Below, piece after piece: positions 38,302-46,381 of a DNA stretch of 64,000 bases. The position numbers and the translations under genes were made by a program. The notes under the pieces are model-generated. The model did no database searches. It saw nothing but the letters and a program-made list of their open reading frames with translations, and was not told where the DNA came from. The stretch lies in assembly GCF_013409935.1 (NCBI RefSeq), contig NZ_JACCCO010000001.1, forward strand, positions 3,658,001 to 3,722,000, read 5' to 3'. Position 1 is the first letter of the stretch. Each line of letters opens with the position of its first letter. The DNA is from Streptosporangium sandarakinum (lineage in GTDB: Bacteria > Actinomycetota > Actinomycetes > Streptosporangiales > Streptosporangiaceae).

Positions 38302-39166
38302 GGCGCATGACCTCCTCCCGGAGCCGGCCCGTCACGGCGCCGGCGATCTCCGCCACCTCGGCGGAGTCGGTACGGCGGGGCCGTTCGAGCGTGATGGGGA
38401 AATCCTCGACGACCCGCCCCGGACGGCTGCTGAGCAGCACGACGCGGTCGCCGAGCCGTACGGCCTCACGGACGTTGTGGGTGACGAACAGGACGCTGAG
38501 CCGGCGTTCCCGCCAGATCCGCTCCAGCTCGTCGTGGAGCAGGTCGCGGGTCATCGCGTCCAGCGCGCCGAACGGCTCGTCCATCAGCAGGACGTCGGCG
38601 TCCTGGGCGAGCGCGCGGGCCAGGGAGACCCGCTGGCGCATGCCCCCGGACAGCTCGTGCGGGCGCTTGCCGCCGAAACCGCCCAGGTGGACGGTCTCCA
38701 GGAGCGCCGCCGCCCGCTCACGCCGTTCCCGGGAGGCCACGCCCTGGACCCGCAGCGCCATCTCGACGTTGGCCGAGACGGTGAGCCAGGGGAACAGGGC
38801 CGGCTCCTGGAACATCATCGCGATCTTCCGGCCGCCGGTGCCGATCCGGCCGGCCGTGGGGGTGTCCAGCCCGGCGACCAGGGAGAGCAGCGTGCTCTTG
38901 CCGCAGCCGGAGGCGCCGAGCAGGCAGACGAACTCGCCCGGGGCGACGGAGAGCGTGACGTCGTCCAGGGCGTGCAGCCCCTTCCTGCCCTGACCGTAGA
39001 CCTTGGAGACACCGTCCAGTCGGACGGCGGGCCCGGCGTCTCCGACGGCCCCGGTGCCCTCGGCGTCCCCCGGACGGGCGGTCCCGGGGGCCGAGGCGCC
39101 CGGGGCGCCCTCGGTGCCCTGGCCGTGCCGGCTGTTCCGGGCGCGTTCCCTGAGCGGAGTCCTCAC
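38291..39166 (-). CDS. ABC transporter ATPase, sulfonate/nitrate type, 291 aa
   Basis: SsuB/TauB-like ATPase. Walker A 'LLGASGCGKSTLLSLVAGLD', Q-loop 'MMFQEPALFPWLTV', signature 'LSGGMRQRVSLARAL', Walker B 'DVLLMDEPFGALD' and H-loop 'LFVTHNVREAV' are intact. About 35 N-terminal residues are a Gly/Ala-rich extension. GTG 39166 has GGAGGAGG 4 nt upstream; the frame is open much further (to 39676) but only through low-complexity sequence. Gene order binding protein - ATPase - permease - Rrf2 indicates one operon. Confidence 0.93.
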   Translation of the reverse strand: MRTPLRERARNSRHGQGTEGAPGASAPGTARPGDAEGTGAVGDAGPAVRLDGVSKVYGQGRKGLHALDDVTLSVAPGEFVCLLGASGCGKSTLLSLVAGLDTPTAGRIGTGGRKIAMMFQEPALFPWLTVSANVEMALRVQGVASRERRERAAALLETVHLGGFGGKRPHELSGGMRQRVSLARALAQDADVLLMDEPFGALDAMTRDLLHDELERIWRERRLSVLFVTHNVREAVRLGDRVVLLSSRPGRVVEDFPITLERPRRTDSAEVAEIAGAVTGRLREEVMRHGR

Positions 39167-39216
39167 GTCCTCCTCCTTCCGATCGGCGGTCGCGGTGGGT
39201 TCGACGGGCTCACAGC

Positions 39217-40284
39217 TCACCTGTCGGCGATCTCCGGGCGGCCCTTGGCCTTGTGGATCCGGTTGAGGACCGACAGGTCGTAGATGCCGTTCAGGTCGAC
39301 CGGCTGGAGCAGGCCGATCTTGATCGCGTGGTCGGCGCTGGCGGTCAGCGAGGAGGCGATGGGGTCGTCGGTGAAGGTGATGTTGGCGAAGGCGCGGTCC
39401 AGGACCTCCTGCTTGAGCGGCTTGCCGGTCAGCTCGGCGAGGGCCGCGTTCACGGTCTTCGCGGCGTCGGCCGGGTCGGCCTCGATCGCCGCGTTGGCCT
39501 CGACGTGCCCTTCGAGGAGCTGCCGGACCGTCTCCGGGTGCTCGGCGGCGAAGTCCTGGCGGACGATGAGGTGGGTGATCACGAACTGCTTGTCCGGCCA
39601 CAGGTCCCGCTCGTCGACGAGGACCCTGCCCTTGCTCTCCAGGACCAGCCGGCTGGCGAACGGCTCCGGCACCCACGCGCCGTCGATGTCGCCGGTGGCG
39701 AAGGTCTGCAGGGTCTGGGAGTTCTCCTGGGGGACGATGCCGACGTCGCCGCCGCCCTTGGTGTCGGTCTTCAGGCCCTTCTGCTGCAGCCAGTAGCGCA
39801 GGGCGACGTCCTGGGTGTTGCCGAGCTGGGGTGTGGCGATCTTCTTGCCCCGCAGGTCCTCGACGCTCTTGATCTCGGGCTTGACGACCAGCGAGACGCC
39901 GCCCGAGGCCGCCCCGGCGATGATCTTTATGGCCTTGCCCTTGGACTTGGCCCAGGCGTTGATGGCGGGGTTGGGGCCGATGTAGGTGGCGTCGACCGCG
40001 CCCGAGAAGATCGCCTCGATCGCGGCCGGGCCGGCGTTGAAGGTGCTGGTCGTGAGCTTGGTCGAGCCGAGATGCTTGGTGAAGAGGCCCTTCTCCACGC
40101 CGACCAGCGCCGTGGCGTGGGTGATGTTGGGGAAGAAGCCGAGCCGCACCTCGGCGAGCTTGTCCCCGCCACCGGAGGCGGTCGCGGTGCCCGCCGTCTC
40201 CGATCCCCCGCAGGCGGCCGACAAGGTCGTGAACGCCAGTGCGGCCAGCGCCGCCACCACCCCGCGAGCCCTGCGAGCCTTCAT
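39217..40284 (-). CDS. Sulfonate-type ABC substrate-binding lipoprotein, 355 aa
   Basis: Type II periplasmic-binding fold of the SsuA/NrtA/TauA class. A lipoprotein signal with lipobox 'LSAAC' (Cys about residue 25) is followed by 'VRLGFFPNITHATALVGVEK', 'YIGPNPAINAWAKSKGKAI', 'KKIATPQLGNTQDVALRYWL' and 'DGAWVPEPFASRLVLE', family hallmarks. ATG 40284 is preferred over 40290 because AGGAG is 6 nt away. Ligand is probably an alkanesulfonate or related sulfur compound, inferred from family and the adjacent Rrf2 gene. First gene of the operon. Confidence 0.92.
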   Translation of the reverse strand: MKARRARGVVAALAALAFTTLSAACGGSETAGTATASGGGDKLAEVRLGFFPNITHATALVGVEKGLFTKHLGSTKLTTSTFNAGPAAIEAIFSGAVDATYIGPNPAINAWAKSKGKAIKIIAGAASGGVSLVVKPEIKSVEDLRGKKIATPQLGNTQDVALRYWLQQKGLKTDTKGGGDVGIVPQENSQTLQTFATGDIDGAWVPEPFASRLVLESKGRVLVDERDLWPDKQFVITHLIVRQDFAAEHPETVRQLLEGHVEANAAIEADPADAAKTVNAALAELTGKPLKQEVLDRAFANITFTDDPIASSLTASADHAIKIGLLQPVDLNGIYDLSVLNRIHKAKGRPEIADR

Positions 40285-40296
40285 GGCCACTCCTAA

Positions 40297-40360
40297 TTCC
40301 TACTAAACAAGTCGGCTATGCGTATATAAAGGCCGACTCTACCCACCTGTCAAGTAGGAA
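40297..40360 (-). promoter_or_regulatory. Operator-like inverted repeats around the ABC operon promoter
   Basis: TTCCTACT (40297-40304) and AGTAGGAA (40353-40360) form an 8-bp inverted pair outside the promoter. AGTCGGC (40310-40316) and GCCGACT (40332-40338) bracket the -10. Both fit dyads for a repressor such as the operon's own Rrf2 protein. Confidence 0.5.
40324..40353 (-). promoter_or_regulatory. Promoter of the sulfonate-type ABC operon
   Basis: On the minus strand: TTGACA (40348-40353), 18-bp spacer, TTATAT (40324-40329). This is the best match to a housekeeping promoter in the window, 40 bp before the lipoprotein start. Confidence 0.75.
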
Positions 40361-40454
40361 AATGGCACGCCCCGGTCACGCCGCTCTCCGGCGGGCGCCG
40401 GGCGCCGGGCGCGAGGGGTCGCGCGACGCCCGCCGTCCCGGACGGCCTCGCGGG

Positions 40455-41819
40455 TCAGCCGCAGACGGAGTCGAGGACCGTCGCGGTGTTCGGGCGGAAC
40501 CGCTGGGAGTCGTCGCGGTGCGCGACGACGGGGGGAACCGGCCTGGCCAGGGTCGCCGCGATCTTGTGCTTGATCAGGTCGTAGTCGGGGTACGCGGTGT
40601 TGATCAGCGGCGGGACGAACTGCAGGGTCCGGATCTTCGACTGCTTCACCTTCTCCGCCAGCTCGACCAGGTTCGGCAGCAGCCCCTGCGGGATGTCGGT
40701 GGAGACGGCGTGCATCGTGGCGTCGGCCAGCTTCTCGAAGCTCCGCAGGACCGTCACCGGATCGGCCTGCTTGGCGACGGCGTTCATCAGGCACTTCTGC
40801 CGGCCCATCCGGACGTAGTCGTCACTGTAGGTGCGGGCCCTGCCGTACCAGAGGGCCTGCTCGCCGGTCAGCCTGCGGGTGCCGGCGGGGATCAGGCCCT
40901 CGTTCTGCCGGCCGTACACGATGGGGTCCCTGACGGTGACCCGCACGCCGCCCATCGCGTCGATGATGTCGGCGAAGCCGAACATGTCGACCATCGCGTA
41001 GTAGTGGACCGGCAGGCCGGTGATGCCGCTGACGGTCCTCTTCAGCAGCGTGGGGCCGCGGTGCCCCCGGGGAACGCCCGGGACGACGTCGGGGTGGTCC
41101 TCGGCGTACTGCCAGACCTCGTTGAGCAGGCCGGGGGTGTAGGGCGGCTCGCCGCCGAAGCCGTAGGGGAAGTGCTGGCGCGCCGGGCCGGGCGGCATCG
41201 GGACCTTCTCCAGGTTTCTCGGCAGGCCGAACAGCACGGTGTCGCCGGTATGGGTGTCGATGCTGGCCACGGTCATGCTGTCGGTGCGCACGCCGATCCG
41301 GTTGGCCGCGGCGTCGCCGCCGATCAGCAGGATGTTGATCCGGTCGCGGCCCTGCCAGGGGTCCACCGGGATGGGCGCGCTGTTGGCGGTGAAGATCGAG
41401 GTCACGACGTGCTGGGAGACGTAGGCGAGCCGGGCCGCGTACGCCATGGGGGCGACCACCAGGGCGCACAGCACGCCCACGGCGAGGGCCGACAGCAGCC
41501 GGGCCGGGCCGGACAGCGACTCCGGTCTGACGAGTTGGTAAGAGCGCACGGTCACGGTCACGGTCGCGGCGGCGAACAGCAGCGCGGCCAGCCCGAAGAC
41601 CCACAGCCAGGCCGGCTGGACGATCAGGGCGAGCAGCTCGGCCCGGGAGGTGAGAAGGAGGATCGCTACCCCCCCGACGAGGGTGACGAAGGTCCCCATC
41701 AGGGCGATGCCGGCCGCGCGCCGGCCGGCCCACAGGTGGGCCAGACCCCACAGAACGGCCGACCCCAAGGTGATCGCCAGGCTCGGCCCAATGTTCAAAC
41801 GACCCCGTTGACCTGCCAT
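40455..41819 (-). CDS. LCP family glycopolymer ligase with four N-terminal spans, 454 aa
   Basis: LytR-CpsA-Psr protein, a class that attaches teichoic-acid or other glycopolymers to peptidoglycan. The N-terminal 150 residues have several hydrophobic spans ('AAGIALMGTFVTLVGGVAIL', 'PAWLWVFGLAALLFAAATVT', 'LLSALAVGVLCALVVAPMAY'), unlike one-span LCPs. The LCP domain follows: 'INILLIGGDAAANRIGVRTD', 'DTVLFGLPRNLEKVPMPPGP', 'HYYAMVDMFGFADIIDAMGG', 'GEQALWYGRARTYSDDYVRM', with the conserved Arg and Asp residues. ATG 41819 is chosen; the frame is open to 41924. Second LCP gene at 46382. Confidence 0.9.
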   Translation of the reverse strand: MAGQRGRLNIGPSLAITLGSAVLWGLAHLWAGRRAAGIALMGTFVTLVGGVAILLLTSRAELLALIVQPAWLWVFGLAALLFAAATVTVTVRSYQLVRPESLSGPARLLSALAVGVLCALVVAPMAYAARLAYVSQHVVTSIFTANSAPIPVDPWQGRDRINILLIGGDAAANRIGVRTDSMTVASIDTHTGDTVLFGLPRNLEKVPMPPGPARQHFPYGFGGEPPYTPGLLNEVWQYAEDHPDVVPGVPRGHRGPTLLKRTVSGITGLPVHYYAMVDMFGFADIIDAMGGVRVTVRDPIVYGRQNEGLIPAGTRRLTGEQALWYGRARTYSDDYVRMGRQKCLMNAVAKQADPVTVLRSFEKLADATMHAVSTDIPQGLLPNLVELAEKVKQSKIRTLQFVPPLINTAYPDYDLIKHKIAATLARPVPPVVAHRDDSQRFRPNTATVLDSVCG

Positions 41820-42051
41820 CTCTCTAACATCTCCCGTCCGTTGGCCCCAGGCGTCACAGGTTAGTAACGGTTTTCGGATGAATGCGCTATGAGGCGGTGC
41901 GACGCGCGGGGAAGTCCGAGTCAAGGTTCGTTGGGAGGTCCCTGCCGTTTCCGGTGATTGCCCTCATCCAAATCGCGGCCAAAAGAGAGACATATGCGGT
42001 TTTGCGCGGCGAATTCGGGGATTTCCCGCTAAGGGGCGGTGAGGGGGGCCG

Positions 42052-43086
42052 GTGCGGGGAGCGATCAGCGCTTTTTCGATCATGTTCGGTTGCGCGCTCA
42101 CCCCGTTCGCGCTCGCCGGTTTCTGGGTGGCGGACGAGATATCCGGCTCCGGCCGCTACGTGGCGGACGTCGCGCCGACGGCGGCCGACCCCGCGGTCCG
42201 CGACGACGTCGCCGACCGCGTCACCGCCGCGATCTCCCGGTCGCTGCCCGGCATGGACCGTCCGGCCACCGCGGACCTCGTCCGCCGGTCCGTGAACGCG
42301 GTCGTCACCGGCGGCGACTTCCCCGCCGTGTGGGCCGAGCTGAACCGGGCGGCGCACCGGCGGTTGGTCTCCGTGCTGCGGGACGGACCCGGCCGGGCGG
42401 CTTCCGGATGGATCGTTCCCTGGCGGGCGGCTTCCGGTCCGGGCGGGAACACCGGCGACACCGGGAACGCCTGGGATGCCGGGGACAGCGTGGACCTCGA
42501 CCTGACCCCGGTGTACGGCATGGCCCGGCGGGAGCTGGCCGCGGCCGGGCAGGCGGACGCCTCCCGCCTGCCCGACCTGCACCCGCGGATCGAGCTGCTC
42601 CCTGTGCGGGCGCTGCTCGGCGCGCGGACGGCCTGCGACTGGCTGGTCCGGCTGAAGTGGGCACTGCCGCTGCTGCCCCTGCTGCCGCTGGCGGCGGGGG
42701 TGGTCCTCGCGGGCGACCGCGAGGAGGCGCTCAGCGGCGCCGGGTTCGGGCTGGCCGCGAGCATGGTCGCGCTGGCCGCCGGGCTGGCCGCCGTCCGCTC
42801 GCTCTGCCTGCCCGTCCCGGCGGACGGCGGTCCCCCGTCCTCCGCCGTCTACTCGATCTTCGACGCGCTCGCCCTGTTCCCGAGGATCGGCCTGCGCGTC
42901 GTCTTCGCGGCGGGCCTGATCACGGCCGGGGTGGTCGCCATCGTCCGCGAGCACCGGTCCTCGCGCGAGCCGCCCCCGGCGCCGGACCCGGACCCGGACC
43001 CGGACCGTTCCGAGGCCTCCACCCTGGTCCGGGGTGGCATGAGATGTTCTTCACAGGGTAGCCGGTGGCGCCATGAGCGACGTTGA
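42052..43086 (+). CDS. Hypothetical membrane protein, 344 aa
   Basis: N-terminal span (about 4-24), a soluble extracytoplasmic region with many Asp/Arg ('VRDDVADRVTAAISRSLPGM'), then paired spans near 208-228 ('WALPLLPLLPLAAGVVLAG') and 238-256, and a last span near 288-308 ('VVFAAGLITAGVVAIV'). The C-terminus is Pro/Asp-rich with a 'PDPDPDPDRS' run. GTG 42052 follows GAGGGGGG. Similar multi-span proteins of unknown function occur in actinomycetes; no motif recognised. Its 3' end overlaps the MFS gene by 14 nt, so the two are coupled. Divergent from the LCP gene; the 230-bp gap contains an AT-rich patch but no clear promoter. Confidence 0.75.
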   Translation: MRGAISAFSIMFGCALTPFALAGFWVADEISGSGRYVADVAPTAADPAVRDDVADRVTAAISRSLPGMDRPATADLVRRSVNAVVTGGDFPAVWAELNRAAHRRLVSVLRDGPGRAASGWIVPWRAASGPGGNTGDTGNAWDAGDSVDLDLTPVYGMARRELAAAGQADASRLPDLHPRIELLPVRALLGARTACDWLVRLKWALPLLPLLPLAAGVVLAGDREEALSGAGFGLAASMVALAAGLAAVRSLCLPVPADGGPPSSAVYSIFDALALFPRIGLRVVFAAGLITAGVVAIVREHRSSREPPPAPDPDPDPDRSEASTLVRGGMRCSSQGSRWRHERR

Positions 43087-44533
43087 GACGGGGACGGTGA
43101 CCACCAAGGTCCCCGCGCGGCTGGACCGGTTGCCATGGTCACGATGGCACTGGATGATCATCATCGGCCTCGGGACCGTCTGGATCCTCGACGGGCTCGA
43201 GGTGACCATCATCGGGAACCTCTCGGCGCAGCTCGCCAAGGAGGGCAGCGGCCTGGCGATCACCCAGGCCCAGGTCGCCGGTACGGCGGCGGCCCTCTAC
43301 GTGGCCGGCGCCTGCGTGGGAGCACTCTTCTTCGGCTGGCTCACCGACAGGTTCGGCCGTAAGAAGCTGTTCATCATCACGATGGTGGTCTACCTGGTCG
43401 CCACCGCGGCGACCGCCTTCTCGTTCTCCGCGTGGTGGTTCTTCCTCTTCCGCTTCCTGACCGGGTTCGGCATCGGCGGCGAGTACGCGGCGATCAACTC
43501 CGCCATCGACGAGCTGATCCCCAGCCGCCACCGCGGCCGCATCGACGTCGTCATCAACGGCAGCTACTGGCTCGGCGCCGCCGGCGGCGCGCTGCTGACC
43601 GTCCCCCTGCTCAACGACCTCCCGGTCAACATCGGCTGGCGTGTCGCCTTCGGCCTGGGCGTGGTCCTCGGCCTCGGCATCCTCCTCGTCCGGCGGCACG
43701 TGCCGGAGAGCCCCCGCTGGCTGTTCATCCACGGCCGGGGCCGGGAGGCGGAGGAACTGGTCGACGGCATCGAGGAGCGCGTCGAGACCGAGAAGGGCGA
43801 GCGCCTCTCCGAACCCTCCTCCTCCATGACCATCCACCAGCGCCGGTCGATCGGATTCGGCCAGATCGCGCACACGATGGTCGCCCGCTATCCCAAGCGC
43901 ACCGTCCTCGGCTTCTCGCTGTTCATCGGGCAGGCGTTCCTCTACAACGCCATCACCTTCGGGTACGCCCAGATCCTGTCGACGTTCTTCAAGATCGACA
44001 CCAACACCGGCTACTTCTTCGCGGTCATCGCGGTCGGCAACTTCCTCGGCCCGCTGCTGCTGGGTCACCTGTTCGACACCGTCGGCCGGGTGCCCATGAT
44101 CTCCGGCACCTACATCGGGTCCGGGGTGCTGCTGCTCGGCACGGCGTGGCTGTTCAACCAGGGCGTGCTGACCGCCGTCACGCTGACCGCCTGCTGGTGC
44201 GTCGTGCTCTTCTTCGCCTCGGCCGGGGCGAGCGCGGCCTACCTGACGGTCAGCGAGATCTTCCCGATGGAGACCCGGGCCATGGCCATCGCCTTCTTCT
44301 ACGCGATCGGCACCCTCGTCGGCGGTGTCGCCGGGCCGCTGATCTTCTCGCACCTGGTCGAGAGCGGCAAGCCGGGTGACACGGCCCTGGCCTTCGCCAT
44401 CGGCGCGGTCCTGATGATCGCGGCCGGGCTGGTGGAGGTGTTCCTCGGGGTCAAGGCCGAAGGCAAGAGCCTTGAGGACATCGCGGAGCCACTGACCAGC
44501 GCGTCGGCCAAGAACAGCACCGCGGCGGCCTGA
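43073..44533 (+). CDS. MFS transporter, sugar-porter/metabolite:H+ symporter type, 486 aa
   Basis: Twelve-span major facilitator. The loop 2-3 motif 'GWLTDRFGRKKLFIITMVVY' and the end-of-first-half 'RRHVPESPRWLFIHGRGREA' identify the sugar (and other) transporter family. 'DGLEVTIIGNLSAQL' in span 1 (an acidic residue in the first helix) resembles aromatic acid/metabolite symporters. A long charged central loop (about 215-265) is present. Substrate not predictable; organic acids or inositol-like compounds are possible. ATG 43073 overlaps the preceding gene. Confidence 0.9.
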   Translation: MSDVETGTVTTKVPARLDRLPWSRWHWMIIIGLGTVWILDGLEVTIIGNLSAQLAKEGSGLAITQAQVAGTAAALYVAGACVGALFFGWLTDRFGRKKLFIITMVVYLVATAATAFSFSAWWFFLFRFLTGFGIGGEYAAINSAIDELIPSRHRGRIDVVINGSYWLGAAGGALLTVPLLNDLPVNIGWRVAFGLGVVLGLGILLVRRHVPESPRWLFIHGRGREAEELVDGIEERVETEKGERLSEPSSSMTIHQRRSIGFGQIAHTMVARYPKRTVLGFSLFIGQAFLYNAITFGYAQILSTFFKIDTNTGYFFAVIAVGNFLGPLLLGHLFDTVGRVPMISGTYIGSGVLLLGTAWLFNQGVLTAVTLTACWCVVLFFASAGASAAYLTVSEIFPMETRAMAIAFFYAIGTLVGGVAGPLIFSHLVESGKPGDTALAFAIGAVLMIAAGLVEVFLGVKAEGKSLEDIAEPLTSASAKNSTAAA

Positions 44534-44544
44534 ACCGGCCTTCC

Positions 44545-44566
44545 GGGCCCGCCGTACGGCGGGCCC
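44545..44566. terminator. 22-bp palindromic bidirectional terminator
   Basis: GGGCCCGCCGTACGGCGGGC plus CC is a perfect palindrome between convergent genes ending at 44533 and 44572, followed by TTCGCC. Confidence 0.85.
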
Positions 44567-44571
44567 TTCGC

Positions 44572-46002
44572 CTAGCCTCGCCGGGCCCTGCCCGGCTTTC
44601 CCGGCCGGTGCGCGTCCCCCGTGCCGCCGGGCGGCATCTCCACGTCACCGGAAAGCGGCAGCCGCAGGACGAACCGGGCGCCCTCCCCCCGCAGCCGGTC
44701 CGTCGCGTACAGCCTGCCCCCGTGCGCCGTCGCGATCTCCCTGGCGATGGACAGGCCGAGCCCCGTCCCGCCGGCCTCCCGGCTGCGCGCGGTGTCCAGG
44801 CGGGTGAACCGCTGGAAGATCCGTTCCCGGTCGGCCTCCGGGACGCCCTGGCCGTCGTCGACGACCTCCAGCACGGCGTCGTCCCCGTTCTGGCAGACGT
44901 TGACCTCGATCATGCCCGCCGCGTGCCGTTCGGCATTGGCCAGCAGGTTGGTCAGGACCCTGCTGAGCTGGAGCCGGTCTCCCCGGACGACCACGCCCGG
45001 GTGCAGCCGCATGAGCACCTCGTGCCGGGACGGCCGCTGCTCCATCTCGCCGGTGACCAGCTCCGCCAGGTCGACGCGCCGGGGTTCGGGCCGCGCCCCG
45101 GCGTCGAGGCGGGCGAGCGTGAGCAGGTCGTCGATGACGGCCTGGAGCCGCTCGGTGTCCTTCAGCGCCGACCGCATCGTCAGCGCCGAATCCTCGTCCT
45201 CCGGGTCGGCCAGTGCCAGCTCCAGCTTGGTGCGCAGGCCGGTCAGCGGGGTGCGCAGCTCATGGGAGGCGTCGGAGGCGAAGCGGCGCTCCATCTCCCT
45301 GGCGTGCTCCAGCCGGTCGAGGGTCCTGTTGATCGACTCGATGAGCGTGTTCAGCTCGCTGCCGGAGGCGGGCACGGCTATCCGGTGGCTGAGGCCGGAA
45401 GCGGCGATCTCCGCCATCTCGGCGCGCATCCGCCGCACCGGTTCGAGGGCCCTGCCGACCAGCCACCAGGTGCCCCAGCCCACCAGCCCGAGGAGTACGA
45501 GGCAGAAGGCGGTCAGCACGCCCTCCAGGGTGTGGCCGACCAGCAGGGGCGGTCTCTGCTCGGCCGCGTAGACCATGACGTCGCCGTGCGGGGAGAAGCT
45601 GCCCTGCAGGCCGACGACGACGAAGCACGTCCGCCCGGCCCCGGGAACCGTCACGCAGGGCTCGTCCACCACGCGGGTGTCGTCCGGGCCGGGCCACACG
45701 CGGCTGATCGGCGGCATCCCCCGCATCATGGGGCTGGCCGCGACGACCCGGCCGGCGCGGTCGACGGCCTGGAGCCGGCCGACGGTGTTCGTGGGGATGA
45801 TCCCGTCGGGCAAGCCCCGGCGGACCTCCCTGACCGCCACCCGGGCCGCCTGGGAAGCGTTGTCCGTCACGGTGCCCAGCGCCTTGTACCGCAGGCCCGC
45901 CGACATCGCGAGCACGCCGATCCCGAGCACCAGCGCGAAGATCAGAACGGTGATGAGCGTCGCCCGCCCCTGTAAGGAACGCGGACCTCGCCAAACGGCC
46001 AC
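44572..46002 (-). CDS. Orphan two-component sensor histidine kinase, 476 aa
   Basis: Two spans (about 18-38 and 175-197) flank an extracytoplasmic sensor with two cysteines ('DEPCVTVPGAGRTCFVVVG'). HAMP ('RALEPVRRMRAEMAEIAASG'), HisKA with H-box 'SDASHELRTPLTGLRTKLEL', and HATPase with 'NLLANAERHA', 'VVDDGQGVPEADRERIFQRF' and 'GTGLGLSIAREIATAHGG' follow. All catalytic boxes are intact. GTG 46002 has GGAGGAGG just upstream; the frame also opens at GTG 46038 (12 residues more). No response regulator gene is adjacent; upstream is only a LuxR remnant on the same strand. Confidence 0.92.
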   Translation of the reverse strand: MAVWRGPRSLQGRATLITVLIFALVLGIGVLAMSAGLRYKALGTVTDNASQAARVAVREVRRGLPDGIIPTNTVGRLQAVDRAGRVVAASPMMRGMPPISRVWPGPDDTRVVDEPCVTVPGAGRTCFVVVGLQGSFSPHGDVMVYAAEQRPPLLVGHTLEGVLTAFCLVLLGLVGWGTWWLVGRALEPVRRMRAEMAEIAASGLSHRIAVPASGSELNTLIESINRTLDRLEHAREMERRFASDASHELRTPLTGLRTKLELALADPEDEDSALTMRSALKDTERLQAVIDDLLTLARLDAGARPEPRRVDLAELVTGEMEQRPSRHEVLMRLHPGVVVRGDRLQLSRVLTNLLANAERHAAGMIEVNVCQNGDDAVLEVVDDGQGVPEADRERIFQRFTRLDTARSREAGGTGLGLSIAREIATAHGGRLYATDRLRGEGARFVLRLPLSGDVEMPPGGTGDAHRPGKPGRARRG

Positions 46003-46098
46003 GGACCTCCTCCGGTCTCCTTCCGGTCGGACACTCACCGAACACTAGGAGCCGGGCATCCATCGGGGAGGTAAAGAGGGAATGCCTTTCGTGGCTTT

Positions 46099-46356
46099 TT
46101 ACGCAAAAAGGACAATATCCCGTAATTCACCCCGGAAAGCGACGCCGAGCCTTGGATACGCCTTGCAGAGGTGGTATCCGACCGTGTGGGGGCTGAGGAA
46201 GAGCCGGGCGGCGATGTCCCGGTTGGACAGGCCACCGGCCGCCGGCCGTACGATCTGCAGCTCCTGGGGGGTGAGGCGGGCCGGCACGCCGGGGGCGGGA
46301 GCCTCGGGCGCGGCGGATCCGGTCGCGCCCAGCTCCCGTGCAACATGGGTGGAACC
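46099..46356 (-). pseudogene. Remnant of a LuxR-type regulator (C-terminal HTH only)
   Basis: The open frame of 85 codons reads 'VARELGATGSAAPEAPAPGV', then the complete C-terminal LuxR HTH: 'LTPQELQIVRPAAGGLSNRD', 'IAARLFLSPHTVGYHLCKAY', 'PRLGVAFRGELRDIVLF'. This is the tail of a large LAL/LuxR regulator. The frame is preceded at once by TAG (46357-46359) and non-homologous sequence, so the AAA/TPR part is missing. A GTG at 46287 could still give a 62-residue HTH peptide. It lies between the LCP and kinase genes. 5'-truncated gene is the best reading. Confidence 0.8.
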
Positions 46357-46381
46357 CTAGTTATTCGCCCGAATTGAGGGA

